A stretch of 64,000 bases of DNA from Litoreibacter ponti (GCF_003054285.1 NZ_QBKS01000001.1:1178001-1242000), one strand, 5' to 3'; counted from the stretch's first letter, positions 33,742-43,880 are shown. Notes: generated from the sequence alone by a model not told the origin. A program made the numbers and translations.

Positions 33742-34926
33742 CTATTTTGCGCCGCCTTTTTTGCTGCGGCTTGAAAATTCCGTGCTGCCCCCTTCGGCGA
33801 GGATCTTTGCTTGTTTCACCCACTCGTCGCGCTCAATGCGCCCTTTGAATTTCAGACGGCTGTCCACCCATGCGATCTCGTCCTTGCCCCACGCGGCGAC
33901 CTGATCAAAATGGTAGAAGCCCAGCTCGTTGAGCGTCTTCTCCAGCCCCGGGCCGACGCCCTTGAGCAGCTTCAGATCGTCCGCTGTTTGCCCCTCGCGC
34001 GGCCCGGTCAGGGTCTCTGGCTTGCTGCCGTCGGGTTTGACGGCGGGGGCCTTCAACTCCGGGTCTTTTTTGGGTTTCGGGGCCACCGTGCCGGTCTTGG
34101 GCGTGGCGACGGTTTTGGCCTTGGCCTTCCCTTTGGTGGTCACCGGCTTGCCGTCGCCCTTGGGCTTGTCGGCATGGGGCTCGAGCGGGCTGTTGGCGGC
34201 GGCATCCACCGCGTTTTGGCCGTGGCCCCAAGGCGCCAGCAGCGGCACTTCGGTGCCGTCGATCCGTTTGACCGTGTCGCCGATGTCGGCTGCCAGCTGG
34301 ACGGAGGCGTTGTATTTCGTCTTGCCGCTCTCGTATTCCGTCAGCGACGTCAGGCCCTTGAGCGGTTCCGCCGCGAACCGACCCTGCTGGGAGCCCGGTG
34401 TCGGCACGTCGCCGCGCGCCAGCATGTCGATGATGTCGCCCATGCTCTTGGCGGTCAGGTCCTCGTAGTAGTCCTTGCCGATCTGGGCCATTGGCGCGTT
34501 GGCGCAGGCGCCGAGGCACTCGACCTCTTCCCACGAGAACTTGCCGTCCTCGGACAGCTGATGGGCTTTCGGCGCGATCTTTTCCTTGCAGACCGCGACC
34601 AGATCCTCGGCCCCGCAGATCATGCAGGACGTGGTGCCGCAGACCTGAATATGGGCCACAGAGCCCACGGGCTGCAGCTGGAACATGAAGTAGAAGGACG
34701 CCACTTCCAGCGCCCGGATATAGGCCATGCCCAGCATGTCGGCGACGTGCTCGATCGCGGGGCGGGTCAGCCACCCCTCCTGCTCTTGCGCGCGCCACAG
34801 CAGCGGAATGATCGCCGAGGCCTGACGCCCCTCGGGGTACTTCGTGATCTGCGCCTCCGCCCAGGCCTGATTGGCTTGGGTGAAAGCGAAGCTGTCAGGC
34901 TGTTCTGCGTGAAGTCTGCGAAGCAT
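33742..34926 (-). CDS. nuoE: NADH-quinone oxidoreductase subunit E with long C-terminal extension
   Basis: The 2Fe-2S (N1a) subunit, here 394 residues instead of about 160-240. The thioredoxin-like core ends near residue 170 and has the four ligands C96, C101, C137 and C141 (CGTTSC; CLGAC). A Pro/Lys/Ala/Thr-rich linker (about 200-305) follows, then an 89-residue domain with LLKGVGPGLEKTLNELGFYHFDQVAAWG. That HhH-like domain recurs in the downstream gene 32831-33712. Such long NuoE proteins occur in Rhodobacterales. The start is ATG 34926 (MLRRLHAEQ). Confidence 0.96.
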   Translation of the reverse strand: MLRRLHAEQPDSFAFTQANQAWAEAQITKYPEGRQASAIIPLLWRAQEQEGWLTRPAIEHVADMLGMAYIRALEVASFYFMFQLQPVGSVAHIQVCGTTSCMICGAEDLVAVCKEKIAPKAHQLSEDGKFSWEEVECLGACANAPMAQIGKDYYEDLTAKSMGDIIDMLARGDVPTPGSQQGRFAAEPLKGLTSLTEYESGKTKYNASVQLAADIGDTVKRIDGTEVPLLAPWGHGQNAVDAAANSPLEPHADKPKGDGKPVTTKGKAKAKTVATPKTGTVAPKPKKDPELKAPAVKPDGSKPETLTGPREGQTADDLKLLKGVGPGLEKTLNELGFYHFDQVAAWGKDEIAWVDSRLKFKGRIERDEWVKQAKILAEGGSTEFSSRSKKGGAK

Positions 34927-34970
34927 GTCTGAGTGTGGCCTTTATCTTGTGGCTGTGGGCGAGGCCGCGC

Positions 34971-35258
34971 TTACGCGCAGGCCCCCACGGTGGAGCGGAT
35001 GCCGCCGCCGGGCTGCTCGATGGCCTGCAGCTGCGCGATGGCTTCTTCCTCGACCTTGTCGAGCTTGCTGTCTTTCCAGCCAGTGATGTCGCGGATTTCG
35101 GCATGGGTGATGCCGTCAAAATCGATACAGCCCACCTGCGCCATGGCCGAGGCGTAGCGCGCCAGGTCGATATCATCGACCGACAGCTCCGGCGTCGGCA
35201 CACAGGCGGCCAAGGTCAGCGCGCCAGCAGCAGCACAGGTCATCGTAAATCTAGTCAT
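34971..35258 (-). CDS. small lipoprotein between nuoD and nuoE
   Basis: A 95-residue protein with a signal peptide ending in a lipobox (AAGALTLAAC, Cys at residue 19). A compact mature part follows: PELSVDDIDLARYASAMAQVGCIDFDGITHAEIRDITGWKDSKLDKVEEEAIAQLQ, then a terminal GACA. The pattern of a helical domain with VGC and a C-terminal Cys suggests one disulfide. Family unknown. ATG 35258 overlaps the nuoD stop by four bases, and about 45 bases separate it from nuoE. Confidence 0.76.
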   Translation of the reverse strand: MTRFTMTCAAAGALTLAACVPTPELSVDDIDLARYASAMAQVGCIDFDGITHAEIRDITGWKDSKLDKVEEEAIAQLQAIEQPGGGIRSTVGACA

Positions 35259-36487
35259 CGGTCAATCTCCCCAAAAACAACATCCATAGTTCCAATAATC
35301 GCGGCCACATCAGCAAGCTGGTGGCCTTTGCACATGTAATCCATCGCCTGCAGGTGCAGGAAACCCGGTGCCTTCAACTTGGCGCGGTAGGGCTTGTTGG
35401 TCCCGTCCGCCACCAGATACACGCCGAACTCGCCCTTTGGGGCTTCGACCGCCGCGTAGACCTCACCCTCGGGCACGTGGAAGCCCTCGGTGTAGAGTTT
35501 GAAATGGTGAATGAGCGCCTCCATCGAGGTCTTCATCTCGCCGCGCGTGGGCGGGGTCATCTTGCCCCGCGCCATCACATCGCCCTGGCCTTCCGGGGCG
35601 CGCAGCTTTTCGATGGCCTGCCGGATGATCGAGACCGACTGGCGCATCTCTTCCATGCGCACGAGGTAGCGGTCAAAGCAGTCGCCATTCTTGCCCACGG
35701 GGATGTCGAATTCGAACTCGTTGTAGCACTCGTAGGGCTGCGCGCGGCGCAGGTCCCATGCAAGGCCGGAGCCGCGCACCATCACGCCGGAGAAGCCGTA
35801 GTCGAGGATATCCTCCTCGGTCACAATGCCGATATCGGCATTGCGCTGCTTGAAGATGCGGTTGTCGCTGAGCAGCCCGTCGATGTCCTCCAAGACGGCC
35901 GGGAAAGTCGTGGTCCATTCCTCGATATCGTCGAGCAGGGCGTCGGGCAGGTCCTGATGCACTCCGCCGGGGCGGAAATAGGCGGCGTGAAGCCGCGCGC
36001 CGCAGGCCCGCTCGTAGAAGACCATGAGCTTCTCGCGCTCCTCGAAACCCCAGAGCGGCGGCGTCAGCGCGCCCACATCCATGGCCTGCGTGGTGACGTT
36101 AAGCAGGTGGTTCAGCACGCGCCCGATCTCGGAATAAAGCACCCGGATCAGCGAGGCGCGGCGCGGCACGTCGGTCTTGGTCAGCTTCTCGATGGCGAGG
36201 CACCAGGCGTGTTCCTGGTTCATCGGCGACACGTAGTCGAGCCGGTCGAAATACGGCAGGTTCTGCAGGTAGGTACGGCTTTCCATCAGCTTCTCAGTGC
36301 CGCGGTGAAGCAGCCCGATATGGGGATCGCAGCGCTCCACGATCTCACCGTCCAGCTCCAGCACCAAGCGCAGCACTCCGTGGGCCGCCGGGTGCTGGGG
36401 CCCGAAGTTGATGTTGAAGTTGCGGATTTTCTGCTCGCCGGACAGTGCGTCCACGCTGCCGTCGTCGAATTTGGAGCCGTCCATCAT
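35255..36487 (-). CDS. nuoD: NADH-quinone oxidoreductase subunit D
   Basis: The quinone-site subunit related to NiFe-hydrogenase large subunits, 410 residues. NINFGPQHPAAHGVLRLVLELDGE near residue 24 contains the conserved His of the quinone loop, GLLHRGTEKLMESRTY follows, and KAPGFLHLQAM and the DVVFGEIDR end complete it. ATG 36487 overlaps the nuoC TGA by one base; a second ATG follows directly. Confidence 0.98.
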   Translation of the reverse strand: MMDGSKFDDGSVDALSGEQKIRNFNINFGPQHPAAHGVLRLVLELDGEIVERCDPHIGLLHRGTEKLMESRTYLQNLPYFDRLDYVSPMNQEHAWCLAIEKLTKTDVPRRASLIRVLYSEIGRVLNHLLNVTTQAMDVGALTPPLWGFEEREKLMVFYERACGARLHAAYFRPGGVHQDLPDALLDDIEEWTTTFPAVLEDIDGLLSDNRIFKQRNADIGIVTEEDILDYGFSGVMVRGSGLAWDLRRAQPYECYNEFEFDIPVGKNGDCFDRYLVRMEEMRQSVSIIRQAIEKLRAPEGQGDVMARGKMTPPTRGEMKTSMEALIHHFKLYTEGFHVPEGEVYAAVEAPKGEFGVYLVADGTNKPYRAKLKAPGFLHLQAMDYMCKGHQLADVAAIIGTMDVVFGEIDR

Positions 36488-37095
36488 CAGGTCTTCTCCT
36501 CTGCTTTCTCATCGCCGGGCATGATGTACTCGGCCCCTTCCCAAGGCGACATGAAGTCGAATTGGCGGTATTCCTGAACCAGCTTCACAGGCTCGTAGAC
36601 CACGCGTTTTTCGGCCTCGTCGTAGCGAACCTCGACATAGCCGGTGGTCGGGAAGTCCTTTCGCAGCGGGTAGCCGCGGAAGCCGTAATCGGTGAGGATC
36701 CGGCGCAGGTCCGGGTGGCCGGAGAAGAGGATGCCGAACATGTCGAACACCTCCCGCTCGAACCAGTTGGCGGACGGGAAAACCTCGTGCACCGACGGCA
36801 CGATGTCGTCCTCGCGGATGGCCAGCTTCACGCGGATGCGGTGGTTCTGGTACATCGACAGGTAGTGGTAGACCACGTCGAAGCGCTTGTCGCGGGTCGG
36901 ATAGTCTACGGCCGTGATGTCGATCATCGTCGAGAAGCGGCAGGCCCGGTCGGTCTTCAGGAACTCGGTGAAGGCCACCAGCGACGAGGGCGCGATATGC
37001 ACCGTCAGCTCGCCATGGGCGATCTCGGTCGACAGCACGCAGTCGGGGCGCTTCAGCTCGATATGGGCTGCGAGTTCTTCAAGGGCAGAGCTCAT
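36487..37095 (-). CDS. nuoC: NADH-quinone oxidoreductase subunit C
   Basis: Peripheral subunit that packs on NuoD, 202 residues and not fused to it. The family signature ANWFEREVFDMFGILFSGHPDLRRILTDYGFRGYPLRKDFP (about residues 109-150) is intact. It starts 22 bases after nuoB and ends coupled to nuoD. Its acidic last residues (GDEKAEEKT) are usual. Confidence 0.98.
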   Translation of the reverse strand: MSSALEELAAHIELKRPDCVLSTEIAHGELTVHIAPSSLVAFTEFLKTDRACRFSTMIDITAVDYPTRDKRFDVVYHYLSMYQNHRIRVKLAIREDDIVPSVHEVFPSANWFEREVFDMFGILFSGHPDLRRILTDYGFRGYPLRKDFPTTGYVEVRYDEAEKRVVYEPVKLVQEYRQFDFMSPWEGAEYIMPGDEKAEEKT

Positions 37096-37117
37096 CGAAA
37101 CACCTTTCTACACGCGC

Positions 37118-37651
37118 TCATCGCACGATATTCCCCGTGCGGCGAATTTTACGTTGCAGCTGCAGGATGCCGTAAAGCAGCGCCTCGGCCGTGGGCGGGC
37201 AGCCCGGCACGTAGAGGTCCACCGGCACGATGCGATCGCAGCCGCGCACCACCGAATAGCTGTAGTGGTAGTAGCCGCCGCCATTGGCGCAGGACCCCAT
37301 GGAGATCACGTAGCGCGGCTCTGGCATTTGGTCGTAAACCTTGCGCAGGGCGGGCGCCATCTTGTTGGTCAGCGTTCCGGCCACGATCATCAGGTCCGAC
37401 TGGCGGGGGGAGGCGCGCGGCGCGGTGCCGAACCGCTCCATATCGTAGCGTGGCATGGCGGTGTGCATCATCTCAACGGCGCAGCAGGCGAGCCCGAAGG
37501 TCATCCAGTGCAGCGAGCCCGTGCGGGCCCAGTTGATGATGTCCTCGGTCGAGGTGACGAGGAAGCCCTTGTCCTGCAGCTCAGAATTCAGCTGCTCGGT
37601 CGCGACATCCTTGTCCCACCCGGCGGTGTTCAGTCCAGCCGCTACTCCCAT
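37118..37651 (-). CDS. nuoB: NADH-quinone oxidoreductase subunit B
   Basis: The subunit that binds cluster N2, the last electron carrier before quinone; 177 residues. The cluster ligands are in GLACCAVEMM (paired Cys), MGSCANGGG and VPGCPPTAEALL. ATG 37651 (MGVAAGLNTAGWDKD) is preferred over ATG 37672, because AAAGGGGCG sits at good distance and homologues begin with MGV. It overlaps the nuoA stop by ten bases. Confidence 0.97.
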   Translation of the reverse strand: MGVAAGLNTAGWDKDVATEQLNSELQDKGFLVTSTEDIINWARTGSLHWMTFGLACCAVEMMHTAMPRYDMERFGTAPRASPRQSDLMIVAGTLTNKMAPALRKVYDQMPEPRYVISMGSCANGGGYYHYSYSVVRGCDRIVPVDLYVPGCPPTAEALLYGILQLQRKIRRTGNIVR

Positions 37652-38007
37652 TCGAGCGCCCCTTTCTTCCATTCATAGGCGAAGCCGATCGTCAGCACCG
37701 CGAGGAAGACCATCATCGACCAGAAGCCCAAAAGCCCCACGTCTTTGAATGCCACGGCCCAAGGGAACAGGAACGCCACTTCGAGATCGAAGATGATGAA
37801 CAGGATCGACACCAGATAGAAGCGCACGTCGAACTTCATGCGGGCGTCGTCAAACGCGTTGAACCCGCACTCGTATGCGGACACCTTTTCGGGGTCAGGA
37901 TTGCGCACCGCGACGATTGCGGCGGCCAGAATCAGGATGAGGCCCAGCACGATGGCCAGCCCCAGGAAAATCAGGATGGGCAGGTATTCCCGTAGAAGCT
38001 CGTCCAC
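37642..38007 (-). CDS. nuoA: NADH-quinone oxidoreductase subunit A
   Basis: First gene of the complex I operon, 121 residues and three membrane helices. SAYECGFNAFDDARMKFDVRFYLVSILFIIFDLEVAFLFPWA (about residues 43-85), with the conserved Cys of the TM1-TM2 loop, identifies it. The start appears to be GTG 38007, after GGAGACATAC. The operon promoter should lie in the 300 bases upstream. Confidence 0.96.
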   Translation of the reverse strand: MDELLREYLPILIFLGLAIVLGLILILAAAIVAVRNPDPEKVSAYECGFNAFDDARMKFDVRFYLVSILFIIFDLEVAFLFPWAVAFKDVGLLGFWSMMVFLAVLTIGFAYEWKKGALEWE

Positions 38008-38304
38008 GTATGTCTCCTTCTCGCCTGCATATCATCGCACACAGGCTTTGTTGGCTGCATGATACTTACGCCTGCCCCGCCTGAGGGTCAACCGACGCAA
38101 GCCCCCTGAGGGCCGCGAAAAAACAGCGCGGGGGGGGCGGCAATTTGAGGCAATCCGGCATGGGGGTTCGCACCGCGGGACATGGGTCTTGGGCCGAGGG
38201 GATGTAGGAGGCCTCGCCATGGCCACGCGGTATGTCAGTGCTACGCGGTGAGTCGTTAAGGATTGGTTAATTTAAAGGGCGCGGCGGTGGTGTCCGGGAC
38301 GGCA
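38008..38304. promoter_or_regulatory. upstream region of the nuo operon
   Basis: About 300 gene-free bases between nuoA (minus strand) and the stem-loops that follow the lytic transglycosylase gene. Both flanking genes are on the minus strand, so the nuo promoter must lie here unless transcription reads through. It contains a run of nine G residues near 38130 and a more AT-rich patch (GGTTAATTTAAAG) near 38265. I cannot assign -35/-10 boxes with confidence and see no ORF that looks like a protein. Confidence 0.5.
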
Positions 38305-38327
38305 GCAATCTTTTGAAAAAAGATTGC
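38305..38327. repeat. three-base-loop hairpin, third of a tandem triplet
   Basis: Perfect 10-bp stem: plus-strand arm GCAATCTTTT, loop GAA, arm AAAAGATTGC. It is three bases from the next hairpin at 38331. On the minus-strand transcript it is the last of the three. Confidence 0.88.
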
Positions 38328-38330
38328 GCG

Positions 38331-38351
38331 CAAATCCTTCATAAGGATTTG
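38331..38351. repeat. three-base-loop hairpin, second of a tandem triplet
   Basis: Perfect 9-bp stem: plus-strand arm CAAATCCTT, loop CAT, arm AAGGATTTG. It is spaced three bases from each neighbour. Confidence 0.88.
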
Positions 38352-38354
38352 GCC

Positions 38355-38377
38355 CCAGACTTTCCGTGAAAGTCTGG
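38355..38377. repeat. three-base-loop hairpin, first of a tandem triplet
   Basis: Perfect 10-bp stem: plus-strand arm CCAGACTTTC, loop CGT, arm GAAAGTCTGG. It begins five bases after the stop of the lytic transglycosylase gene on the minus strand and has no U-tract, unlike a standard terminator. Confidence 0.88.
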
Positions 38378-38382
38378 CCCGC

Positions 38383-39492
38383 CTACCCCAACTGCGCCAG
38401 CAAGGCCAGTGATGGCGTGCCCGTGGCAGGCAGGCCCACGCTCGACTGATAGGCCCGGATCGCCGCCTGCGATTTCGGCCCAAGCACGCCGTCCGCGCCG
38501 CCCGTGTCGAACCCGCGTGCGGTCAGCCGCTCTTGCAGCCGCTTGCGCTGGTCAATCGTCAGCCCGTACTTGTCGGGGCCGAACGGGGTCTTCAACGGCC
38601 CGCCGCCCGCGATGCGGTCGGACAGGAAGCCCACGCCCAGCGCGTAATTGTCGGAGTTGTTGTAGCGCTTGATCGCGCGGAAGTTCTGACCCACGTCAAA
38701 GCGCGGCCCGCCCGGGTCAGGCTGCAAGCCGCCAGAGGTTTCCTCGCGGCCCCACTTCGCACCCCGCTGCCAGCCCAAGCGCGACAGGTAGGCCGCGGTG
38801 GAGGCCAGTGCATCCGACGGGTCCTCTGACCAGATATCTCGGCGACCGTCGCCGGTGAAATCCACCGCAAACAGTTGATAGGACGTGGGAATAAACTGCG
38901 TGTGCCCCATAGCACCAGCCCAGCTGCCCACCAGCTTGTCCGGTGTCGTGTCGCCGGTCTGCAGGATCTTGAGTGCCGCAATCAGTTGCTTCTCGAAGAA
39001 CGCGCCGCGCCTGCCATCAAAGGCGAGCGTCGCGGTGGCCGAGGTCACGGGGATGTCGCCGCGCCGGGTGCCGAAATTGCTCTCCACGCCCCAGATGGCG
39101 CAGACCACCTCGGCGGGGACGCCGTATTTCGCCTCGATCGCGTTCAGCCTGCTGCGCTGGCGCGCAAACGCCGCGCGGCCCTGGGCCACCTTGTCGTCAT
39201 TGGCGACGATGGCGAGGTAATCTTCGAAGCTGCGCTTGAACTCGGTCTGGTTGCGGTCCCGCTCGATTACGCCGGGCAGGAAGCCCACGCCGCGCAGCCC
39301 TGCATTGAGCGTCGCGTCCGAGACGCCCGCGGCCCGGGCGCGCGGCCTGAAGGCGGCGATCCACGCGTCAAAGGCCGGGTTCGCTGCGGCCTGAAGCGTG
39401 GCGGACCGGGTTGCTGCGACGGGGACTGGCGCGCCACAAGCGGCCAGCGCAGAGGCCCCGGACAGGGCCAGGAAATGGCGGCGATTGATCAT
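38383..39492 (-). CDS. lytic murein transglycosylase (MltB type) with PG-binding domain
   Basis: Cleaves the MurNAc-GlcNAc bond of peptidoglycan to form 1,6-anhydro-MurNAc ends; 369 residues. The N-terminus INRRHFLALSGASALAAC carries both a twin-arginine motif and a lipobox, so it is probably a Tat-exported lipoprotein. The catalytic glutamate is in AIWGVESNFGTRRGDIPV, and AGAMGHTQFIPTSYQ and DIWSEDPSDALASTAAYL are family blocks. The last 60 residues (YGLTIDQRKRLQERLTARGF ... GPKSQAAIRAYQ) are a peptidoglycan-binding domain. ATG 39492 is chosen for its AGGGGAG leader; the frame is open 33 bases further. Three tandem hairpins follow the stop. Confidence 0.93.
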   Translation of the reverse strand: MINRRHFLALSGASALAACGAPVPVAATRSATLQAAANPAFDAWIAAFRPRARAAGVSDATLNAGLRGVGFLPGVIERDRNQTEFKRSFEDYLAIVANDDKVAQGRAAFARQRSRLNAIEAKYGVPAEVVCAIWGVESNFGTRRGDIPVTSATATLAFDGRRGAFFEKQLIAALKILQTGDTTPDKLVGSWAGAMGHTQFIPTSYQLFAVDFTGDGRRDIWSEDPSDALASTAAYLSRLGWQRGAKWGREETSGGLQPDPGGPRFDVGQNFRAIKRYNNSDNYALGVGFLSDRIAGGGPLKTPFGPDKYGLTIDQRKRLQERLTARGFDTGGADGVLGPKSQAAIRAYQSSVGLPATGTPSLALLAQLG

Positions 39493-39549
39493 GAGACTGC
39501 TCCCCTCTTTGCAAGGTGGTTTCAAGGGAGTTTACGCGAGACGTCCGGC

Positions 39550-40326
39550 TTAGGAAACCACCCAAGCGGCTTTGCGCTTGCCGAAGAAGGCATCAATCCC
39601 TTCGCCGCTTTCCGCGCTGTCCCAACGGGTAACGAGCGCCTCGATTGAGGCGTCGATTTCCGCCGGTCCGGGGGCTTGACCCAAGCGCAGGGCGAGCGCC
39701 TTGGCCTCTGCCACGGCACCCGGCGCGCAGGCGAGGTAAGGGGCGACCTCGGCCTCGACCACCGCGTCGAGGTCATCTGTGACTGTCGCAATGATCCCAA
39801 GCTCTTGCGCCTCTTGCGCGTCGAACACCCGGCTCGACATGAAGACCCGCCGCGCGCGCCCTTCGCCCATCCGGGCGATCACATAGGGCCCAATCGTCGC
39901 CGGGATCAGACCCAGCTTCGTCTCGGTCAGGCCGAACTTTGTGGCCGTGTCGGCAACCGCCACATCCGCGATGCAGGCGAGCCCCACACCGCCGCCAAAG
40001 GCACTGCCCTCGATCCGCGCGATCACTGGCGCGGGCAGCGTGTTCCATGCGCCCAGCATCGCCGCGAGCTTGCCCGCCTCCGCCGCACGGGTCGCGCTGT
40101 CGGCATTGATCTGCGCCTTCATCCAGTTCAAATCCCCGCCCGCGCAAAACTGCCCGCCCGCGCCCTGCAGGACCACCACGCGGGGCGGTTCGGCGGCCAA
40201 TTGTGCGGCGCAATCGGAGAGCTCCGCGATCATCTCGCCGGACAGGGCATTGCGTTTCTCCGGGCGGTTCAGGGTGACAGTGGTCACGCCGCGTGGGTCG
40301 GATTTCAGCAACAGGGTCTCATACAT
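39550..40326 (-). CDS. enoyl-CoA hydratase/isomerase, likely methylglutaconyl-CoA hydratase
   Basis: Crotonase-fold protein of 258 residues. The oxyanion-hole segments are GAGGQFCAGGDLNWM and EGSAFGGGVGLACIAD; KLGLIPATIGPYV follows. In this operon it should hydrate 3-methylglutaconyl-CoA to HMG-CoA in leucine breakdown (the role of LiuC); that specificity comes from context. ATG 40326 has AAGGAG at proper spacing and overlaps the hmgL stop by eight bases. It is the last gene of the catabolic operon and is 57 bases from the lytic transglycosylase start. Confidence 0.88.
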   Translation of the reverse strand: MYETLLLKSDPRGVTTVTLNRPEKRNALSGEMIAELSDCAAQLAAEPPRVVVLQGAGGQFCAGGDLNWMKAQINADSATRAAEAGKLAAMLGAWNTLPAPVIARIEGSAFGGGVGLACIADVAVADTATKFGLTETKLGLIPATIGPYVIARMGEGRARRVFMSSRVFDAQEAQELGIIATVTDDLDAVVEAEVAPYLACAPGAVAEAKALALRLGQAPGPAEIDASIEALVTRWDSAESGEGIDAFFGKRKAAWVVS

Positions 40327-41173
40327 CGTCACTCTCCTTGCGCATCGCGCGGGCCATCGTCGCGGCCTCGGCTATGATCCCGGCATCCAGGCCGGTCTCC
40401 AGCCCTTTGTTTTTCATGTGATCCATGACCCGCTCCGTCGCCACATTGCCCGCCGCCCCGGGCGCATAGGGGCAGCCGCCCAGACCGCCGACAGCCGTGT
40501 CAAAGACCCGCAGGCCATGATCCAGCGCGACGTCGATATTGGCCAAGGCCCGGCCCGATGTGTCGTGGAAATGCCCTGCCAGCTTTGATGGATCGCAGGC
40601 CCGGGTCACCGCTTTCAACATCGCCTCTGTGCCCTCTGGCGTCGCCCGGCCCACAGTGTCGCCCAGTGAAACCTCATAGCAGCCCATCTCGAATAGTTTC
40701 GAGGCCACGTCCGCCACCTTTGCCGGAGGTGTCGGACCGTCATAGGGGCATTCCACGACGCATGAGACATAGCCCCGCACAGGCATCTCGGCCGCCTCCA
40801 TGATGGGCACGAACCGCGCCAAACTGTCTTCGATCGAGGCGTTCACATTGGCGCGCGAGAACCCTTCGGACGCGCTGGCAAATACCGCGATCTCGTCCAC
40901 CCGCGCGGCCTTTGCGGCCTCAAAGCCACGGATATTCGGCGTCAGCGCCGCGTAGGAGACGCCCGGCGCGCGGGTGATCCCCGCCAGCACGTCGGCGCCA
41001 TCAGCCATCTGCGGCACCCATTTGGGCGACACGAAGCTTGCCACCTCAATCCGCCTGAAGCCCGCTTGAGACAGCAAGTCGATCAGCGCGATCTTCTCCG
41101 AAGTCGGGATCAGCCGCACTTCATTCTGCAAGCCGTCGCGCGGGCCAACTTCGAACAGCTCGACCCGGCTCAT
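40319..41173 (-). CDS. hmgL: hydroxymethylglutaryl-CoA lyase
   Basis: Cleaves HMG-CoA to acetoacetate and acetyl-CoA, the final step of leucine degradation; 284 residues. It is a TIM barrel with the metal and substrate motif VGPRDGLQNE at residues 9-18, VASFVSPKWVPQMADG, and the family signature with catalytic Cys GGLGGCPYAPGAAGNVATE near residue 230. The start overlaps the GST gene stop by four bases. Confidence 0.96.
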   Translation of the reverse strand: MSRVELFEVGPRDGLQNEVRLIPTSEKIALIDLLSQAGFRRIEVASFVSPKWVPQMADGADVLAGITRAPGVSYAALTPNIRGFEAAKAARVDEIAVFASASEGFSRANVNASIEDSLARFVPIMEAAEMPVRGYVSCVVECPYDGPTPPAKVADVASKLFEMGCYEVSLGDTVGRATPEGTEAMLKAVTRACDPSKLAGHFHDTSGRALANIDVALDHGLRVFDTAVGGLGGCPYAPGAAGNVATERVMDHMKNKGLETGLDAGIIAEAATMARAMRKESDDV

Positions 41174-41824
41174 GCCGGGGCCTCATAGAATTTGTCGCCG
41201 TAAAGCGGGGCGCCCTCGGGTGGCAGGGACTTCTGAAAGGCAGGCCGTGCCGTGATCCTGGCGTACCAGGCGCTGAGCGCCGCAAAAGGTTCGATATGTG
41301 CAAAGTGTCGGCCTGAATAGACCGAATACCCGCAAGAAATGTCGGCAGCAGAAAAGCCGCTATCCAGCAAGTGATCCCGCGATTGCAGCCTTTGGTCCAA
41401 TGCCGCGTAGCATTTGGCGAGCCGCGCGGACTCCAGCTTCATCACAATCGGGCTGCGCATGTGATCCTCGTAGAGCGCGATGTGCTGCTGGGTCAGCGCC
41501 GCGCAATGCTGGGCCATCGTCTCGGCGAAATGCACCCAGACCAGCCAATCGGCGCGCTCGGGATCGCCGGGCGCACGGCCCAAACCGGCCTCTGGAAACG
41601 TCTCGCACAGGTATTCGGTGATCGCGCCGCTTTCGAACAGGGTCTGCCCGCCGATCTCGAGTGCTGGCACCCGCCCGACGGGGCTTTTCGCCAGATAGGC
41701 GGGGTCGCGCAGGTTCTTGCCGAACGGATGCACGACCAGTTCGAACGGAACATCCAGCTCGTGCAAAAGCCACAACGCGCGCATCGAACGGGTCTGATGC
41801 GCATGGTGCAAGGTGATAGGCAGC

Positions 41825-41832
<8 letters not shown>
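41170..41832 (-). CDS. glutathione S-transferase family protein
   Basis: A 220-residue GST with an N-terminal thioredoxin-like domain (TLHHAHQTRSMRALWLLHEL; GRVPALEIGGQTLFESGAITEYL, containing the cis-Pro and the Glu-Ser glutathione site) and an all-helical C-terminal domain. The substrate is unknown. It is embedded between mccA and hmgL with overlaps of four to eight bases, so it is translated as part of the leucine pathway. It may protect against reactive enoyl-CoA intermediates, which is inference. The ATG at 41832 is used; the frame upstream is antisense-like noise within mccA. Confidence 0.88.
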
Positions 41833-43759
<1,927 letters not shown>

Positions 43760-43822
43760 GACGTCTCCCGGGAATGAAAATCGGCCACGGGCCGGACCCA
43801 CGCGGCGCAGCCGTAGGGTCCC

Positions 43823-43857
43823 GCGGGCCAAGGGGGCTCGATGCCCCATTGGCCCGC
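43823..43857. ncRNA. stable stem-loop between mccB and mccA
   Basis: In the 121-base gap between mccB and mccA, nine pairs (GCGGGCCAA/TTGGCCCGC), one G/A mismatch and five more pairs (GGGGC/GCCCC) close a five-base loop. There is no U-tract, so it is more likely a processing or stability element of the operon mRNA than a terminator. Confidence 0.6.
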
Positions 43858-43880
43858 CCCCCGTTTTGGGATCGCAGGCC

